A stretch of DNA of 35,476 bases from an uncultured Bacilli bacterium (GTDB taxonomy: Bacteria; Bacillota_I; Bacilli_A; RF39; UBA660): NCBI GenBank assembly GCA_947623925.1, contig CANQID010000002.1:89823-125298 (forward strand), written 5' to 3'. Numbering within the stretch: position 1 is the first letter of the stretch; the number at the start of each line of letters is the position of its first letter. The notes below the pieces were generated by a model. The model saw only the letters and a program-made list of their open reading frames with translations. It was not told the DNA's origin and did no database searches. Made by a program: the position numbers and the translations under genes. Positions 23,862-32,822 of this stretch are shown piece by piece.

Positions 23862-23918
23862 AATAAATTTTAAAAAATGTTTATGACTATTGACAAATAT
23901 TTGTTGATGGTCTTTTTT
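23862..23918 (+). repeat. Direct repeat copy 2 (terminator after mazF)
   Basis: The same 17-base and 37-base blocks as copy 1, separated here by three bases instead of thirteen, and followed by seven T instead of six. It includes the stop-codon context of the CotD-like gene although no such gene precedes it, so it looks like a duplicate made when the mazEF segment entered. Confidence 0.88.
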
Positions 23919-24004
23919 TATAATATTTAAGTATATTTATATTATTAGTAAAAGCAATAAAGTGTATTAAGGTATTTTTTTATTTTAATCTAACTATAAT
24001 ATTG

Positions 24005-24013
24005 TGGTATAAT
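24005..24013 (+). promoter_or_regulatory. Extended -10 promoter of the PFOR gene
   Basis: TGGTATAAT (24005-24013) with a poor -35 (TTAATC about 23985-23990). Confidence 0.5.
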
Positions 24014-24047
24014 TATTTTAGATAAAATAAAAGAAAAGGTGATATTT

Positions 24048-27000
24048 ATGAAAATACAAACAATAGACGGTAATGAAGCTACTAGTACATCTGCTTATAT
24101 GTTTACAGAACTTGCAGGAGTATATCCAATAACTCCATCAAGTCCAATGGCAGAACATATTGATGAATGGAAAAAAGTAAGAAAAAATATTTTTGATGAA
24201 AATGTAAAAGTAATAGAAATGCAAAGTGAAGCAGGAGTTTCAGGATTTATACATGGCTCACTTCAAGCAGGATGTTTAACAACGACATTTACATCAAGTC
24301 AAGGACTTCTTTTAATGATACCAAATATGTATAAAATGGCAGGTGAAATGTTACCTTGTGTTATACATGTTGCAGCTCGTAGTTTATCTACACATGCCCT
24401 TAGTATATTTGGTGATCATCAAGATATATATGCAACAAGGACAACAGGTTTTTCGATGTTAATGTCTTCATCAGTACAAGATTGTGCTTTACTTTCCGTA
24501 GTTGCGCATTTATCAAGTATCGAATCAAGTATGCCTTTTCTACATGCTTTTGATGGTTTTAGAACTAGTCATGAAATAGATAAAATAAAAGTATTAGAAT
24601 TAGAAGATGTAAAGAAAATAGTAAATTATAATAAAATTGATGAATTTAGAAAAAAATCATTAAATCCATTAAAACCAATAGTAAGAGGAACAACTCAAAA
24701 TGATGATATATATTTTCAAGTAGCAGAAGCAAAAAATAAAACATATGAAAATATTCCAAATATAGTTTACGAATATATGAAAAAAATAAATTCAATTGCG
24801 AATACAGATTATAAACCATTTAATTATTATGGAAGTAAAACGGCTAAAAATATTATAATTGCGATGGGTTCAGTTTGTGAAACAATAAAGGAATTTATTG
24901 ATGAAAATAATGAGTATGGATTAATAGAGGTACATTTATATAGACCATTTAGTTCATCTTACTTAATTAAAGAAATACCACAAACAGTAAAAAATATAGC
25001 TGTACTTGATAGAACAAAAGAATCTGGTAGTATAGGTGAACCACTTTATTTAGATGTAGTTTGTGCATTAAAAGATATGAATTTTAATATAGTGGGTGGA
25101 AGATATGGACTTTCAAGTAAAAATACAACACCTGCACAAATAAAAGCAGTATATGAAATGCTTGATGATCCTAAAAATAATTTCACAATAGGAATAGAAG
25201 ATGATGTAACTAACTTAAGTTTACCTATAGATAAAAATTATAAAATTTCTTTATCAGATGAAATGCTTATATATGGTTATGGTAGCGATGGAATGGTTAG
25301 TGCTTCTAAATCTATAATTAAAATAATTGGAAATAATACAAATAAATATGTACAAGGATATTTTCAATATGATTCTAAAAAATCAGGTGGAGTAACACTT
25401 GGACATTTAAGGTTTAGTGATAAACAAATAAAATCAACTTATTATGTTGAAAATCCAAAAATATTAGTTGTAACAAAAGATACATATTTAAATGATTTTG
25501 ATGTTATAAGTAAAATAAAAGAAAATGGTATATTTTTATTAAATACATCAAAAACAAGTGAAGAAATAAATGAATTTATAAGCGACAATATAAAAGAAAC
25601 ACTTATAAATAAAAATATAAAATTGTATATTATAAATGCTTATTCTTTAGCGATTAAAAGTGGACTTGGAAATAAAATAAGTACAATAATGGAAACTGCG
25701 ATATTAGAATTAAGTGATATAGTAGATTTTGATATAGAACAAAAAATAATAGAGGATATAAAAAATAAATTTTCAAGTAAAGGTGAAGATATAGTACAAA
25801 AAAATATAGAAGCTATAAGTAATGTAAAATCTTATATAAAAGAAGTAAAATATGATAATAATTATAAAACTAAAAAAACAGAAAATTTAAGTTTATTTGA
25901 AAAAATCCAAAAAAGAAAAGGTAATGAAATTCCTGTATCAGAAGTTATAGATATAATGAATGGTAATTTTGAATGTGGAACAAGTAAATTAGAAAAAAGA
26001 AAAATAAGTGAATTTGTACCATCATGGATAAATTCTAATTGTATAGAATGTAATCAATGTTCATTTGTTTGTCCACATGGAGTAATAAGACCTTTTATAT
26101 TAAATGAAGAAGAATATATAAATAGTCCTGAATTTGTAAAAGAAAAATGTAAAAAACTTATAGGAAAAGAAAATTTATATTTTATACTTGGAATATCTAT
26201 TAAAGATTGTACCGGTTGTGGTCTTTGTATAAAAACATGTCCAAGTAAAGAAAAAGCTTTAATATCAAAAAATATTGATATAGAACTAAACAATAATGTA
26301 CAAAAAATATATGATTATTTAGAAGAAAATGTAAAATATAAACCTTTATTTAATATAGATACAGTTAAAGGTTCACAATTTATAAAACCTAAATTTATGT
26401 TTTCTGGTGCATGTGCAGGTTGTGGAGAAACTGCTTATATAAAAATATTAACTCAACTATTTGGAGATAATTTAATAATTGCTAACGCAACAGGATGTTC
26501 TTCTATATATGGTGGAAGCATACCTAGTATTCCATATACATTACCATGGATAAACTCATTATTTGAAGATAATGCAGAATTTGGATATGGGATATTAAAT
26601 GCTAACAATTATAATAGAAATAGAATAAAAAATATAATGGAAAATAATTTAGATAATAAAAATAAAGAATTATTTAAAGAATGGCTAGATAATTATGACA
26701 ATTATGAGATAACTAAAAAGGTGTATGATTCAATAGATTATAATGAAGTTCCAAAAGAATTATTAGATTTAAAAGATTATATTCCAAGTAGAGTAATATT
26801 TTCCATAGGTGGAGATGGTTGGGCATATGATATTGGATATGGTGGAATAGATCATGTACTTGCTAGTAATCAAAATGTAAATATTTTGGTTCTTGATACA
26901 GAGGTATATTCAAATACAGGTGGTCAGTCATCAAAATCAAGTAGAATAGGAAGTATTGCTTCATTTACATCAGATGGAAAAAAATCAAATAAAAAAGATT

Positions 27001-27431
27001 TAGCTAGAATCGCACTTTCTTATCCAAATGTATATGTTGCTCAAATATCAATAGGCGCTAATTATAATCAAGTGTTAAAAGTATTTAAAGAAGCGGTTTC
27101 ATATAATGGGCCTTCAATAATAATTGCTTATTCAACTTGTATTTCACATGGAATAAAAGGTGGAATGACTAATAGTTTAGATATGAGTAAAAAAGCAGTA
27201 GAATGTGGATTCTTCCCAATTTTCCATTATAATCCAATAGAAAAGAAATTTTACTTAGATTATAAAGAACCTAATTTTGATTTGTATGACGACTTTATAA
27301 ATGCTCAAACTAGATTTTCAATGTTAAAAGTTATTAATAAAGAAAATGCTTCAGAATTATTAAAACAAAATAAAGAAAATTCAATTGAAAGATTCAATTA
27401 TTATAAAGAATTAAGTGAAAAATACCAATAA
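24048..27431 (+). CDS. nifJ: Pyruvate:ferredoxin (flavodoxin) oxidoreductase
   Basis: Start placed at ATG 24048 (1127 aa) after AAAGGTGAT. It oxidises pyruvate to acetyl-CoA and CO2 with reduced ferredoxin, the main anaerobic pyruvate exit. Domains in order: pyrimidine-binding domain with YPITPSSPMAEH (near 29), domain II, a gamma-type domain, ferredoxin domain with two [4Fe-4S] motifs CIECNQCSFVCP (near 668) and CTGCGLCIKTCP (near 723), then the thiamine-diphosphate domain with GDGWAYDIGYGGIDHVLAS. The proximal cluster cysteines are in GACAGCGE, ATGCSS and YSTCISHG. All catalytic parts are present, so a full-length single-chain enzyme. Monocistronic, ending in a terminator. Confidence 0.97.
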   Translation: MKIQTIDGNEATSTSAYMFTELAGVYPITPSSPMAEHIDEWKKVRKNIFDENVKVIEMQSEAGVSGFIHGSLQAGCLTTTFTSSQGLLLMIPNMYKMAGEMLPCVIHVAARSLSTHALSIFGDHQDIYATRTTGFSMLMSSSVQDCALLSVVAHLSSIESSMPFLHAFDGFRTSHEIDKIKVLELEDVKKIVNYNKIDEFRKKSLNPLKPIVRGTTQNDDIYFQVAEAKNKTYENIPNIVYEYMKKINSIANTDYKPFNYYGSKTAKNIIIAMGSVCETIKEFIDENNEYGLIEVHLYRPFSSSYLIKEIPQTVKNIAVLDRTKESGSIGEPLYLDVVCALKDMNFNIVGGRYGLSSKNTTPAQIKAVYEMLDDPKNNFTIGIEDDVTNLSLPIDKNYKISLSDEMLIYGYGSDGMVSASKSIIKIIGNNTNKYVQGYFQYDSKKSGGVTLGHLRFSDKQIKSTYYVENPKILVVTKDTYLNDFDVISKIKENGIFLLNTSKTSEEINEFISDNIKETLINKNIKLYIINAYSLAIKSGLGNKISTIMETAILELSDIVDFDIEQKIIEDIKNKFSSKGEDIVQKNIEAISNVKSYIKEVKYDNNYKTKKTENLSLFEKIQKRKGNEIPVSEVIDIMNGNFECGTSKLEKRKISEFVPSWINSNCIECNQCSFVCPHGVIRPFILNEEEYINSPEFVKEKCKKLIGKENLYFILGISIKDCTGCGLCIKTCPSKEKALISKNIDIELNNNVQKIYDYLEENVKYKPLFNIDTVKGSQFIKPKFMFSGACAGCGETAYIKILTQLFGDNLIIANATGCSSIYGGSIPSIPYTLPWINSLFEDNAEFGYGILNANNYNRNRIKNIMENNLDNKNKELFKEWLDNYDNYEITKKVYDSIDYNEVPKELLDLKDYIPSRVIFSIGGDGWAYDIGYGGIDHVLASNQNVNILVLDTEVYSNTGGQSSKSSRIGSIASFTSDGKKSNKKDLARIALSYPNVYVAQISIGANYNQVLKVFKEAVSYNGPSIIIAYSTCISHGIKGGMTNSLDMSKKAVECGFFPIFHYNPIEKKFYLDYKEPNFDLYDDFINAQTRFSMLKVINKENASELLKQNKENSIERFNYYKELSEKYQ

Positions 27432-27443
27432 TGGTATTTTTTT
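27421..27443 (+). terminator. Terminator of the PFOR gene
   Basis: AATACCA / TGGTATT (27421-27427 with 27432-27438) followed by a T run; the left arm is the end of the coding sequence. Confidence 0.75.
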
Positions 27444-27513
27444 ATATAACTTTGAGTGAGTTGCAAACATTTCATTATAAAATGCTTTAAACTTTTTTCA
27501 TATTATGCTCACA

Positions 27514-27550
27514 CCCCACTTGACAAAAGTTAAGATAAGTGTGATATTAT
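27514..27550 (+). promoter_or_regulatory. Promoter of the second pilin gene, homologous to that of the first
   Basis: TTGACA (27520-27525) and TATTAT (27545-27550) are 19 bases apart, as in the first pilin promoter. CCCCACTTGACAAAAGT (27514-27530) and the upstream ATATTATGC match the first copy. In place of the G tract is a mixed spacer. A short inverted repeat TCACAC / GTGTGA (27509-27514 with 27539-27544) again flanks the -35. Confidence 0.65.
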
Positions 27551-27577
27551 ATATATAAAGTAGAAAGAAGGAAGTAA

Positions 27578-28735
27578 ATGAGAAAAGGATTTACATTAGT
27601 AGAATTACTAGCAGTAATAGTAATACTAGCAGTACTAGCGTTAATAACAGTACCACTAATAATAAATGTGGTAGAGTCATCTAAGAAAAGCACTGCAGAA
27701 TCATCAGCATATGGATATATAGAAGGAATAAATTTAATGTATGCAAATGAATTATTATTAGGAAATAATTTTGAGTTAGATGGGACTTTATTAGTAGATG
27801 AAAAAGGTTTATTAGATGGACATAAAGTAGAAGTAGAAGGAACGATAGCAAAAGGAGGATATTTAATATATAAAGATAGTAAAATAAAAGAAGGATGTTT
27901 AGAAATAAATGAATATAAAGTAAATATAGAAAATGATAAAGTAAATAAAACAGAAAAAGGAAAATGTGGAGAAGTACCATATGTATTTGGGGGAAAAGTA
28001 GTAAATAAAACAGAAAATGATACACATAAAGGGATAGTATATTTAGATCCAACTGATTTAACAAAGAAATGTAATGTAGAATTAGCAAGTAAAAATATAA
28101 ATGAGTATGGGACACCAACAAGAATAAAAGAGGGTTGTATGAAATGGTATATATATGATGATGAAGGTGATAAATATAAAATGATATTAGATCATAATAC
28201 AACACCAACAGTTTTTTATAATTCGGTGGGTACTAATGAAGAAATGAAAGAGGTGCAGGAGGCATTAGATACTGACACATCAAATTGGGATAGCAGAATA
28301 AAATCATCTGCTCGTTTAATAACAGCAAATGAAATAGCTGAAATAACAGGAAATATTGATTGGAATTCAGAAACTGCAATAGATACTAATTGGTTTTATT
28401 TTGAAAGTAACAGTCATTATAATAAATGTGATAAAAATTCAAATGGAAATCCAGTTTGCTCACCAGGAGAAAGTAGCTATGCATGGCTATTCGATTATAG
28501 TTATAGTTGTCTAGAGTGGGGTTGTAATATAGAAGATAGTAACATTTATGTTTATAATTCTTCATCAGATGTTGCTAAAATTTGGGGTTATTGGACTTCT
28601 AGTGGATTTATATCAAATCCAAAACAGATATGGTATGTTACCCAAAATGGAGTAATAACAGTTAATTGGATTAATAGACCAAATGCATATGGCCTTCGTC
28701 CTGTAATTGAAATAGATAAATCCTTATTGTCATAA
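27578..28735 (+). CDS. Type IV pilin-like surface protein with a lectin-like/FGE-like C-terminal domain
   Basis: 385 residues. N-terminal class III signal MRKGFTLVELLAVIVILAVL, nearly identical in DNA and protein to the 565-aa pilin. A linker with a two-Cys loop (EGCLEINEYKVN ... KGKC, about 105-128) matches the spacing of the same loop in the other pilin. From about 145 on, the C-terminal domain contains two or more Cys and ends with GYWTSSGFISNPKQIWYV, then NAYGLRPVIEIDKSLLS. The WTSS...W-V...G...YGLRPVI layout is that of surface domains related to formylglycine-generating-enzyme/C-type-lectin folds that occur on gut Firmicute pilins; the assignment is inference. Role likely adhesive or structural minor pilin. 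Start follows GAAGGAAG. Confidence 0.87.
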   Translation: MRKGFTLVELLAVIVILAVLALITVPLIINVVESSKKSTAESSAYGYIEGINLMYANELLLGNNFELDGTLLVDEKGLLDGHKVEVEGTIAKGGYLIYKDSKIKEGCLEINEYKVNIENDKVNKTEKGKCGEVPYVFGGKVVNKTENDTHKGIVYLDPTDLTKKCNVELASKNINEYGTPTRIKEGCMKWYIYDDEGDKYKMILDHNTTPTVFYNSVGTNEEMKEVQEALDTDTSNWDSRIKSSARLITANEIAEITGNIDWNSETAIDTNWFYFESNSHYNKCDKNSNGNPVCSPGESSYAWLFDYSYSCLEWGCNIEDSNIYVYNSSSDVAKIWGYWTSSGFISNPKQIWYVTQNGVITVNWINRPNAYGLRPVIEIDKSLLS

Positions 28736-28744
28736 TATAAAAAA

Positions 28745-28773
28745 TCATAGTATTAATTTTACTGTGATTTTTT
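28745..28773 (+). terminator. Terminator after the second pilin gene
   Basis: TCATAGTA / TACTGTGA (28745-28752 with 28760-28767, one G-T pair) followed by TTTTTT. Confidence 0.75.
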
Positions 28774-28816
28774 AATTATAATTTTTAATTTTATTAAAGG
28801 AAATTTAGTAAATGGG

Positions 28817-28825
28817 TGGTATAAT
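28817..28825 (+). promoter_or_regulatory. Extended -10 promoter of priA
   Basis: TGGTATAAT (28817-28825), 68 bases before the priA ATG; the -35 is weak. Confidence 0.5.
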
Positions 28826-28892
28826 TAATATAGAAAAAGAATTAGAGAAAATAATAAATTATACGAAAACCATAAAGGAAAGTAGGTGAAGT

Positions 28893-31061
28893 ATGAAAGT
28901 AGAAGTATTATTAGAATTAAAAGTTAAAAATATAGATAAAACTTTTACCTATTCTGTACCTAAAAATATGGAGAAGGACATTAAGATTGGTAAAAGAGTA
29001 TTAGTGCCTTTTGGAAACAAAAAACTAGAAGGATTTATATTAAATGTAACAAATAAAAACATTGAATATGATATAAAAGATATAATAGATATAATAGATG
29101 AAGAAGTAGTTTTAAACGATGAATTATTAGAAATAGGAAAATATATATCTAAAAAAACATTATGCAATCTAATAACTTGTTATCAAACTATGTTACCTAA
29201 AGCATTGAAAGCAAAAAATGGAACTATAGTAAATAAAAAATATATAACATATTTAGTTTTAAATGAAGATTATGAAAATATAAAATCAGAAAAACAAAAA
29301 CAAATAATACAATTATTAAAACCGGGAAAAAAATTAAAAAGCGAATGTGTAAAAATATCAGCATCTTCTGTAAAAACACTTATAGATAAAAACATAATAA
29401 AAGAATTAAAAGAAGAAGAATATAGATTAAAAGAAGATGTAAATGCTGAAAAAAATAAAGTTACACTTACAGAAGAACAAAATAAAGTCGTAAATGAAGT
29501 TTTAAAAAATAAAAATAAATTTGTTCCATATTTATTACATGGTATTACAGGAAGTGGTAAAACAGAAGTATATATGGAAATAATAGAAAATATTATAAAA
29601 ACTAAAAATGTTATAGTCTTAGTACCAGAAATAAGTTTAACACCACAATTTATAGAAAAATTTAGAAATAGATTTGGAAATAAAATAGCAGTTTTACATA
29701 GCGCACTTAGTGATGGAGAAAGATATGACGAATGGAGAAAAATTAGAAATAACGATGTAAATATAGTAATAGGAGCACGTAGCGCTATATTCGCACCAAT
29801 AAATAATTTAGGACTAATAATAATAGATGAAGAACATTCACAAACATATAAACAAGAAAATAATCCTAGATATAATGCTATTGATGTAGCGTTATTTAGA
29901 GCTAAAAAAAATAATTGTTCGATAATTCTTGGAAGTGCAACACCTAGTATAGAAAGTTATACTAGAGCTAAAATGGGTATATATAAATTACTTGAACTTA
30001 AAAATAGAGTTAATGCTACATTACCTAGCGTAAAACTTATAGATATGAAAGATGAAATAAAAAAAGGTTTTAAAATACTTTCTAGTGATTTAATAGAAAA
30101 AATAAATGATAGATTAAATAAACAAGAACAAGTAATATTACTTTTAAATAGAAGAGGATATACTACTATTAGTACTTGTAAAAATTGTGGTTATGTTCAT
30201 ACTTGCCCTAAATGTGATATACCTTTAATTTATCATAAATCATCAAATACAATGAGATGCCATTATTGTGGATATGGTGATAAAAAATTGGATAGATGTC
30301 CAAATTGTAAAAGTGAAGATATTATGGATTATGGAATGGGTACAGAAAAATTAGAAAAAATAGTAAATGAAACATTTGAAAATGTTAAAACAATTAGAAT
30401 GGATATAGATACTACAAGTAAAAAAGGTGCTCATAAAAAAATAATAGATGATTTTAAAAATAAAAAATATGATATTTTAATAGGTACACAGATGATATCT
30501 AAAGGACTTGATTTTGAAAATGTAACTTTAGTTGGTGTAATAAATGCAGATTCTACATTAAATATTCCTGATTTTAGAAGTGGAGAAAGAACATTTCAAC
30601 TACTGAATCAAGTATCAGGAAGAGCGGGTAGAGGAAATAAAAATGGAGAAGTTATAATCCAAGGATTTAATATTAATAATTATAGTATTGTTTTTTCAAG
30701 TAAGCATGACTATATAGGATTTTATAATGAAGAAATGAAAATTAGAAAAAAATTAAATTATCCACCTTTTTGCAATATAAGCAAAATAGAAGTAAAAAGT
30801 AAAGATTATAAAAAAGTATTTGATGAGGCAGAAAAAATAAAAGAATATTTAAAAGAGGTAAAGAAAAAAGATAGGTCAATAATTGTTTTAGGGCCTACCG
30901 CATCAGCAATACCTAAAATAAATGAAATATATCAAGTACAAATAATTCTAAAATATAAAGATACCTCTTATATTTTAGATGCATTAAAATTTATTGTAGA
31001 TAAATATAAACAAAATAAAAATGTAAATGTTAGTTTAGATATAAATTCATTAAGAGTTTGA
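28893..31061 (+). CDS. priA: Primosomal protein N' (replication restart helicase PriA)
   Basis: 722 residues. N-terminal fork-binding domain begins VEVLLELKVKNIDKTFTYSV. The helicase core has Walker A GITGSGKTEVYME (near 220), ALHS-type VLHSALSDGERYDEW, Walker B IIIDEEHSQTYKQ, and GSATPS. The zinc-binding insert has two ribbons, CKNCGYVHTCPKC and CHYCGYG...CPNC (about 429-474). Motif VI GRAGRG is present, then the C-terminal domain. PriA reloads the replisome at stalled forks. Here it is not beside coaBC or def/fmt within the window; it stands alone after the second pilin gene. AGGTGA precedes ATG 28893. Confidence 0.96.
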   Translation: MKVEVLLELKVKNIDKTFTYSVPKNMEKDIKIGKRVLVPFGNKKLEGFILNVTNKNIEYDIKDIIDIIDEEVVLNDELLEIGKYISKKTLCNLITCYQTMLPKALKAKNGTIVNKKYITYLVLNEDYENIKSEKQKQIIQLLKPGKKLKSECVKISASSVKTLIDKNIIKELKEEEYRLKEDVNAEKNKVTLTEEQNKVVNEVLKNKNKFVPYLLHGITGSGKTEVYMEIIENIIKTKNVIVLVPEISLTPQFIEKFRNRFGNKIAVLHSALSDGERYDEWRKIRNNDVNIVIGARSAIFAPINNLGLIIIDEEHSQTYKQENNPRYNAIDVALFRAKKNNCSIILGSATPSIESYTRAKMGIYKLLELKNRVNATLPSVKLIDMKDEIKKGFKILSSDLIEKINDRLNKQEQVILLLNRRGYTTISTCKNCGYVHTCPKCDIPLIYHKSSNTMRCHYCGYGDKKLDRCPNCKSEDIMDYGMGTEKLEKIVNETFENVKTIRMDIDTTSKKGAHKKIIDDFKNKKYDILIGTQMISKGLDFENVTLVGVINADSTLNIPDFRSGERTFQLLNQVSGRAGRGNKNGEVIIQGFNINNYSIVFSSKHDYIGFYNEEMKIRKKLNYPPFCNISKIEVKSKDYKKVFDEAEKIKEYLKEVKKKDRSIIVLGPTASAIPKINEIYQVQIILKYKDTSYILDALKFIVDKYKQNKNVNVSLDINSLRV

Positions 31062-31065
31062 TTAT

Positions 31066-31093
31066 AACATGGATTTTTCAAATTCATGTTTTT
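31066..31093 (+). terminator. Terminator after priA
   Basis: A perfect 11-bp stem AACATGGATTT / AAATTCATGTT (31066-31076 with 31080-31090, one G-T), 3-base loop, then TTT. Confidence 0.75.
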
Positions 31094-31119
31094 ATATTAT
31101 AAAATTTATTAAATTAATT

Positions 31120-31156
31120 AGTCTATATAGACTTTATTTAAGTAATTTGATAAAAT
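31120..31156 (+). promoter_or_regulatory. Promoter with overlapping palindrome before the membrane-protein pair
   Basis: The exact 14-base palindrome AGTCTATATAGACT (31120-31133) overlaps the -35-like TAGACT (31128-31133); a 17-base spacer leads to TAAAAT (31151-31156). A dimeric repressor bound there would block the promoter. Confidence 0.5.
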
Positions 31157-31172
31157 TTAATTGGTGAAAAAA

Positions 31173-32822
31173 ATGAAGTTTGTATCAAATTTGTATAATA
31201 AAATAATAGATAATAAAAGAAATAGAGTAATCTTTTTAATAGTTTTGGCCTTGCTTAGTTCAGCATCAATCTTTACAATTACTTTAAAGTATGGTCATGA
31301 TATATTATTTCACTTATCTAGAATAAAAGGAATAAAAGAAAGTTTTGGTGTTGAATTATTTCCTAGTATTTATTCAAATTATTTAAATGGTTATGGATAT
31401 GCAAATCCACTTTTTTATCCAGATATATTTTTATATATACCTGCTTTTATACATTATATCGGAATAGACATATATACATCATATAAAATATTTTTATTTC
31501 TTATAAATCTATTTTCAATTATAACTATGTATATTAGTGTAAAAGGAATTAGTAAAAATAAATATGCAGCTGTAATATCATCGATAATATATGCATTTGC
31601 TTCATATAGACTTGTTGATGTGTTTCCACGAGCAGCAATAGGTGAGGCATTAGCATTTGTTTTTGCGCCTTTAGTAATATATGGTATATATGAAATAATC
31701 AATCGTGATTATAAAAAATTTTATATATTAGTAATAGGTATGTCTGGTATGATATTATCACATATTTTAAGTACGATTATAATTTCAGTATTATTATTTA
31801 TATTTGTAATAATAAATTTTAAAAAATTTATCACTGAAAAACAAAGGATAAAATATTTAATAATATCCGCTTTTATTACATTATTAATAACAGGTTATTT
31901 TATATTTCCTATGTTAGAACAAATGATGTCTAATGATTTTGTATTTAATAATGGTTCTGAAATAAGCAACCTTGCAAATAGGACTGTACCTTTCTATGCA
32001 TTATTTTTAGAAATTATTTTGCCATTAAACCCTTGGATTCCAGCTGGTATAGGAACAGTATTTATATACTTAACTATATTAAAATTAAAAAATAAAGTAA
32101 AAGATAAATTTATAAATGAGTGTTTTATTATTGGTATAATTGCGTTATTTTTATCTAGTAATTTATTTCCATGGAAATTTGTTGAAAAATATTTTCTATT
32201 AATACAATTTCCTTGGAGATTATATTTCATAACTACAGTTTTATTAACTATATCAGGAAGTATATTAGTTTCAAAATTATTTGAGAAAAAAAGTGATAGG
32301 ATAAAGCAAATGACAATAATAATTTGTTTATCTTCAATATCATTATTATCTATAACAGCTTCCGCAGTATTAAGAGGTAGAACAAATTTGGATGGTTATT
32401 ATTTAGGTGCTGGTTCTGAATATTTACCTTTAAAAGTAGATTTGGATTATATAAAAAACAGAGGAAATGTAATAACATCAAATAATAACATTTCATTTAC
32501 ACATAAAACTGTTGGTAATAAAATAGTAGTTGATTTTAAAAATGATTATGATAATACCAACATAGAACTACCTCTTATATACTATAAAGGATATGGCGCA
32601 AAAATAGAAGATAAATATCTTAATGTAAAGGAATCTGATAATGGATTAGTATTAGTTGAAATAGGTAGCATTGATGAGGGAACAATTACAGTTGAGTATA
32701 TAAAAACACCAACAATATATATATCAAGAGGAATAAGTATTATTTCTGTTACTACATTTTTCATATATGTATATATAACAAATAGAAAGGAGAGTAAAAA
32801 TGAAAAAGAAAAAGATAATTAA
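31173..32822 (+). CDS. PTPS-related / GT-C-like multi-spanning membrane protein
   Basis: Start placed at ATG 31173 (549 aa) after GGTGA; TTG 31161 in frame is upstream of that site. About 11 hydrophobic helices up to residue ~395. The first outside loop has YGHDILFHLSRIKGIKESFG (about 38-57) and GYGYANPLFYPDIFLYIPA, characteristic of the '6-pyruvoyl-tetrahydropterin synthase-related' membrane family (PF10131), whose members resemble GT-C glycosyltransferases; the name does not imply pterin synthesis. A short beta-rich outer domain (IELPLIYYKGYGAKIE ... EGTITVEYIKTP) like the end of YfhO precedes a last helix. Overlaps the YfhO gene by 23 bases; the two likely act together on a cell-surface glycopolymer. 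Confidence 0.8.
   Translation: MKFVSNLYNKIIDNKRNRVIFLIVLALLSSASIFTITLKYGHDILFHLSRIKGIKESFGVELFPSIYSNYLNGYGYANPLFYPDIFLYIPAFIHYIGIDIYTSYKIFLFLINLFSIITMYISVKGISKNKYAAVISSIIYAFASYRLVDVFPRAAIGEALAFVFAPLVIYGIYEIINRDYKKFYILVIGMSGMILSHILSTIIISVLLFIFVIINFKKFITEKQRIKYLIISAFITLLITGYFIFPMLEQMMSNDFVFNNGSEISNLANRTVPFYALFLEIILPLNPWIPAGIGTVFIYLTILKLKNKVKDKFINECFIIGIIALFLSSNLFPWKFVEKYFLLIQFPWRLYFITTVLLTISGSILVSKLFEKKSDRIKQMTIIICLSSISLLSITASAVLRGRTNLDGYYLGAGSEYLPLKVDLDYIKNRGNVITSNNNISFTHKTVGNKIVVDFKNDYDNTNIELPLIYYKGYGAKIEDKYLNVKESDNGLVLVEIGSIDEGTITVEYIKTPTIYISRGISIISVTTFFIYVYITNRKESKNEKEKDN

Noticed and set aside
27578-28735. Diversity-generating retroelement with a variable lectin-like C terminus
   Set aside because: The fold guess invites the idea, but there is no reverse transcriptase, no template repeat of the C-terminal region and no second copy of it in the window.
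28812-28889. A 25-codon open frame (MGGIINIEKELEK...) before priA, tested as omega subunit rpoZ or a leader peptide
   Set aside because: The priA -10 box TATAAT (28820-28825) lies inside it, it has no ribosome-binding site, and the sequence does not resemble omega.
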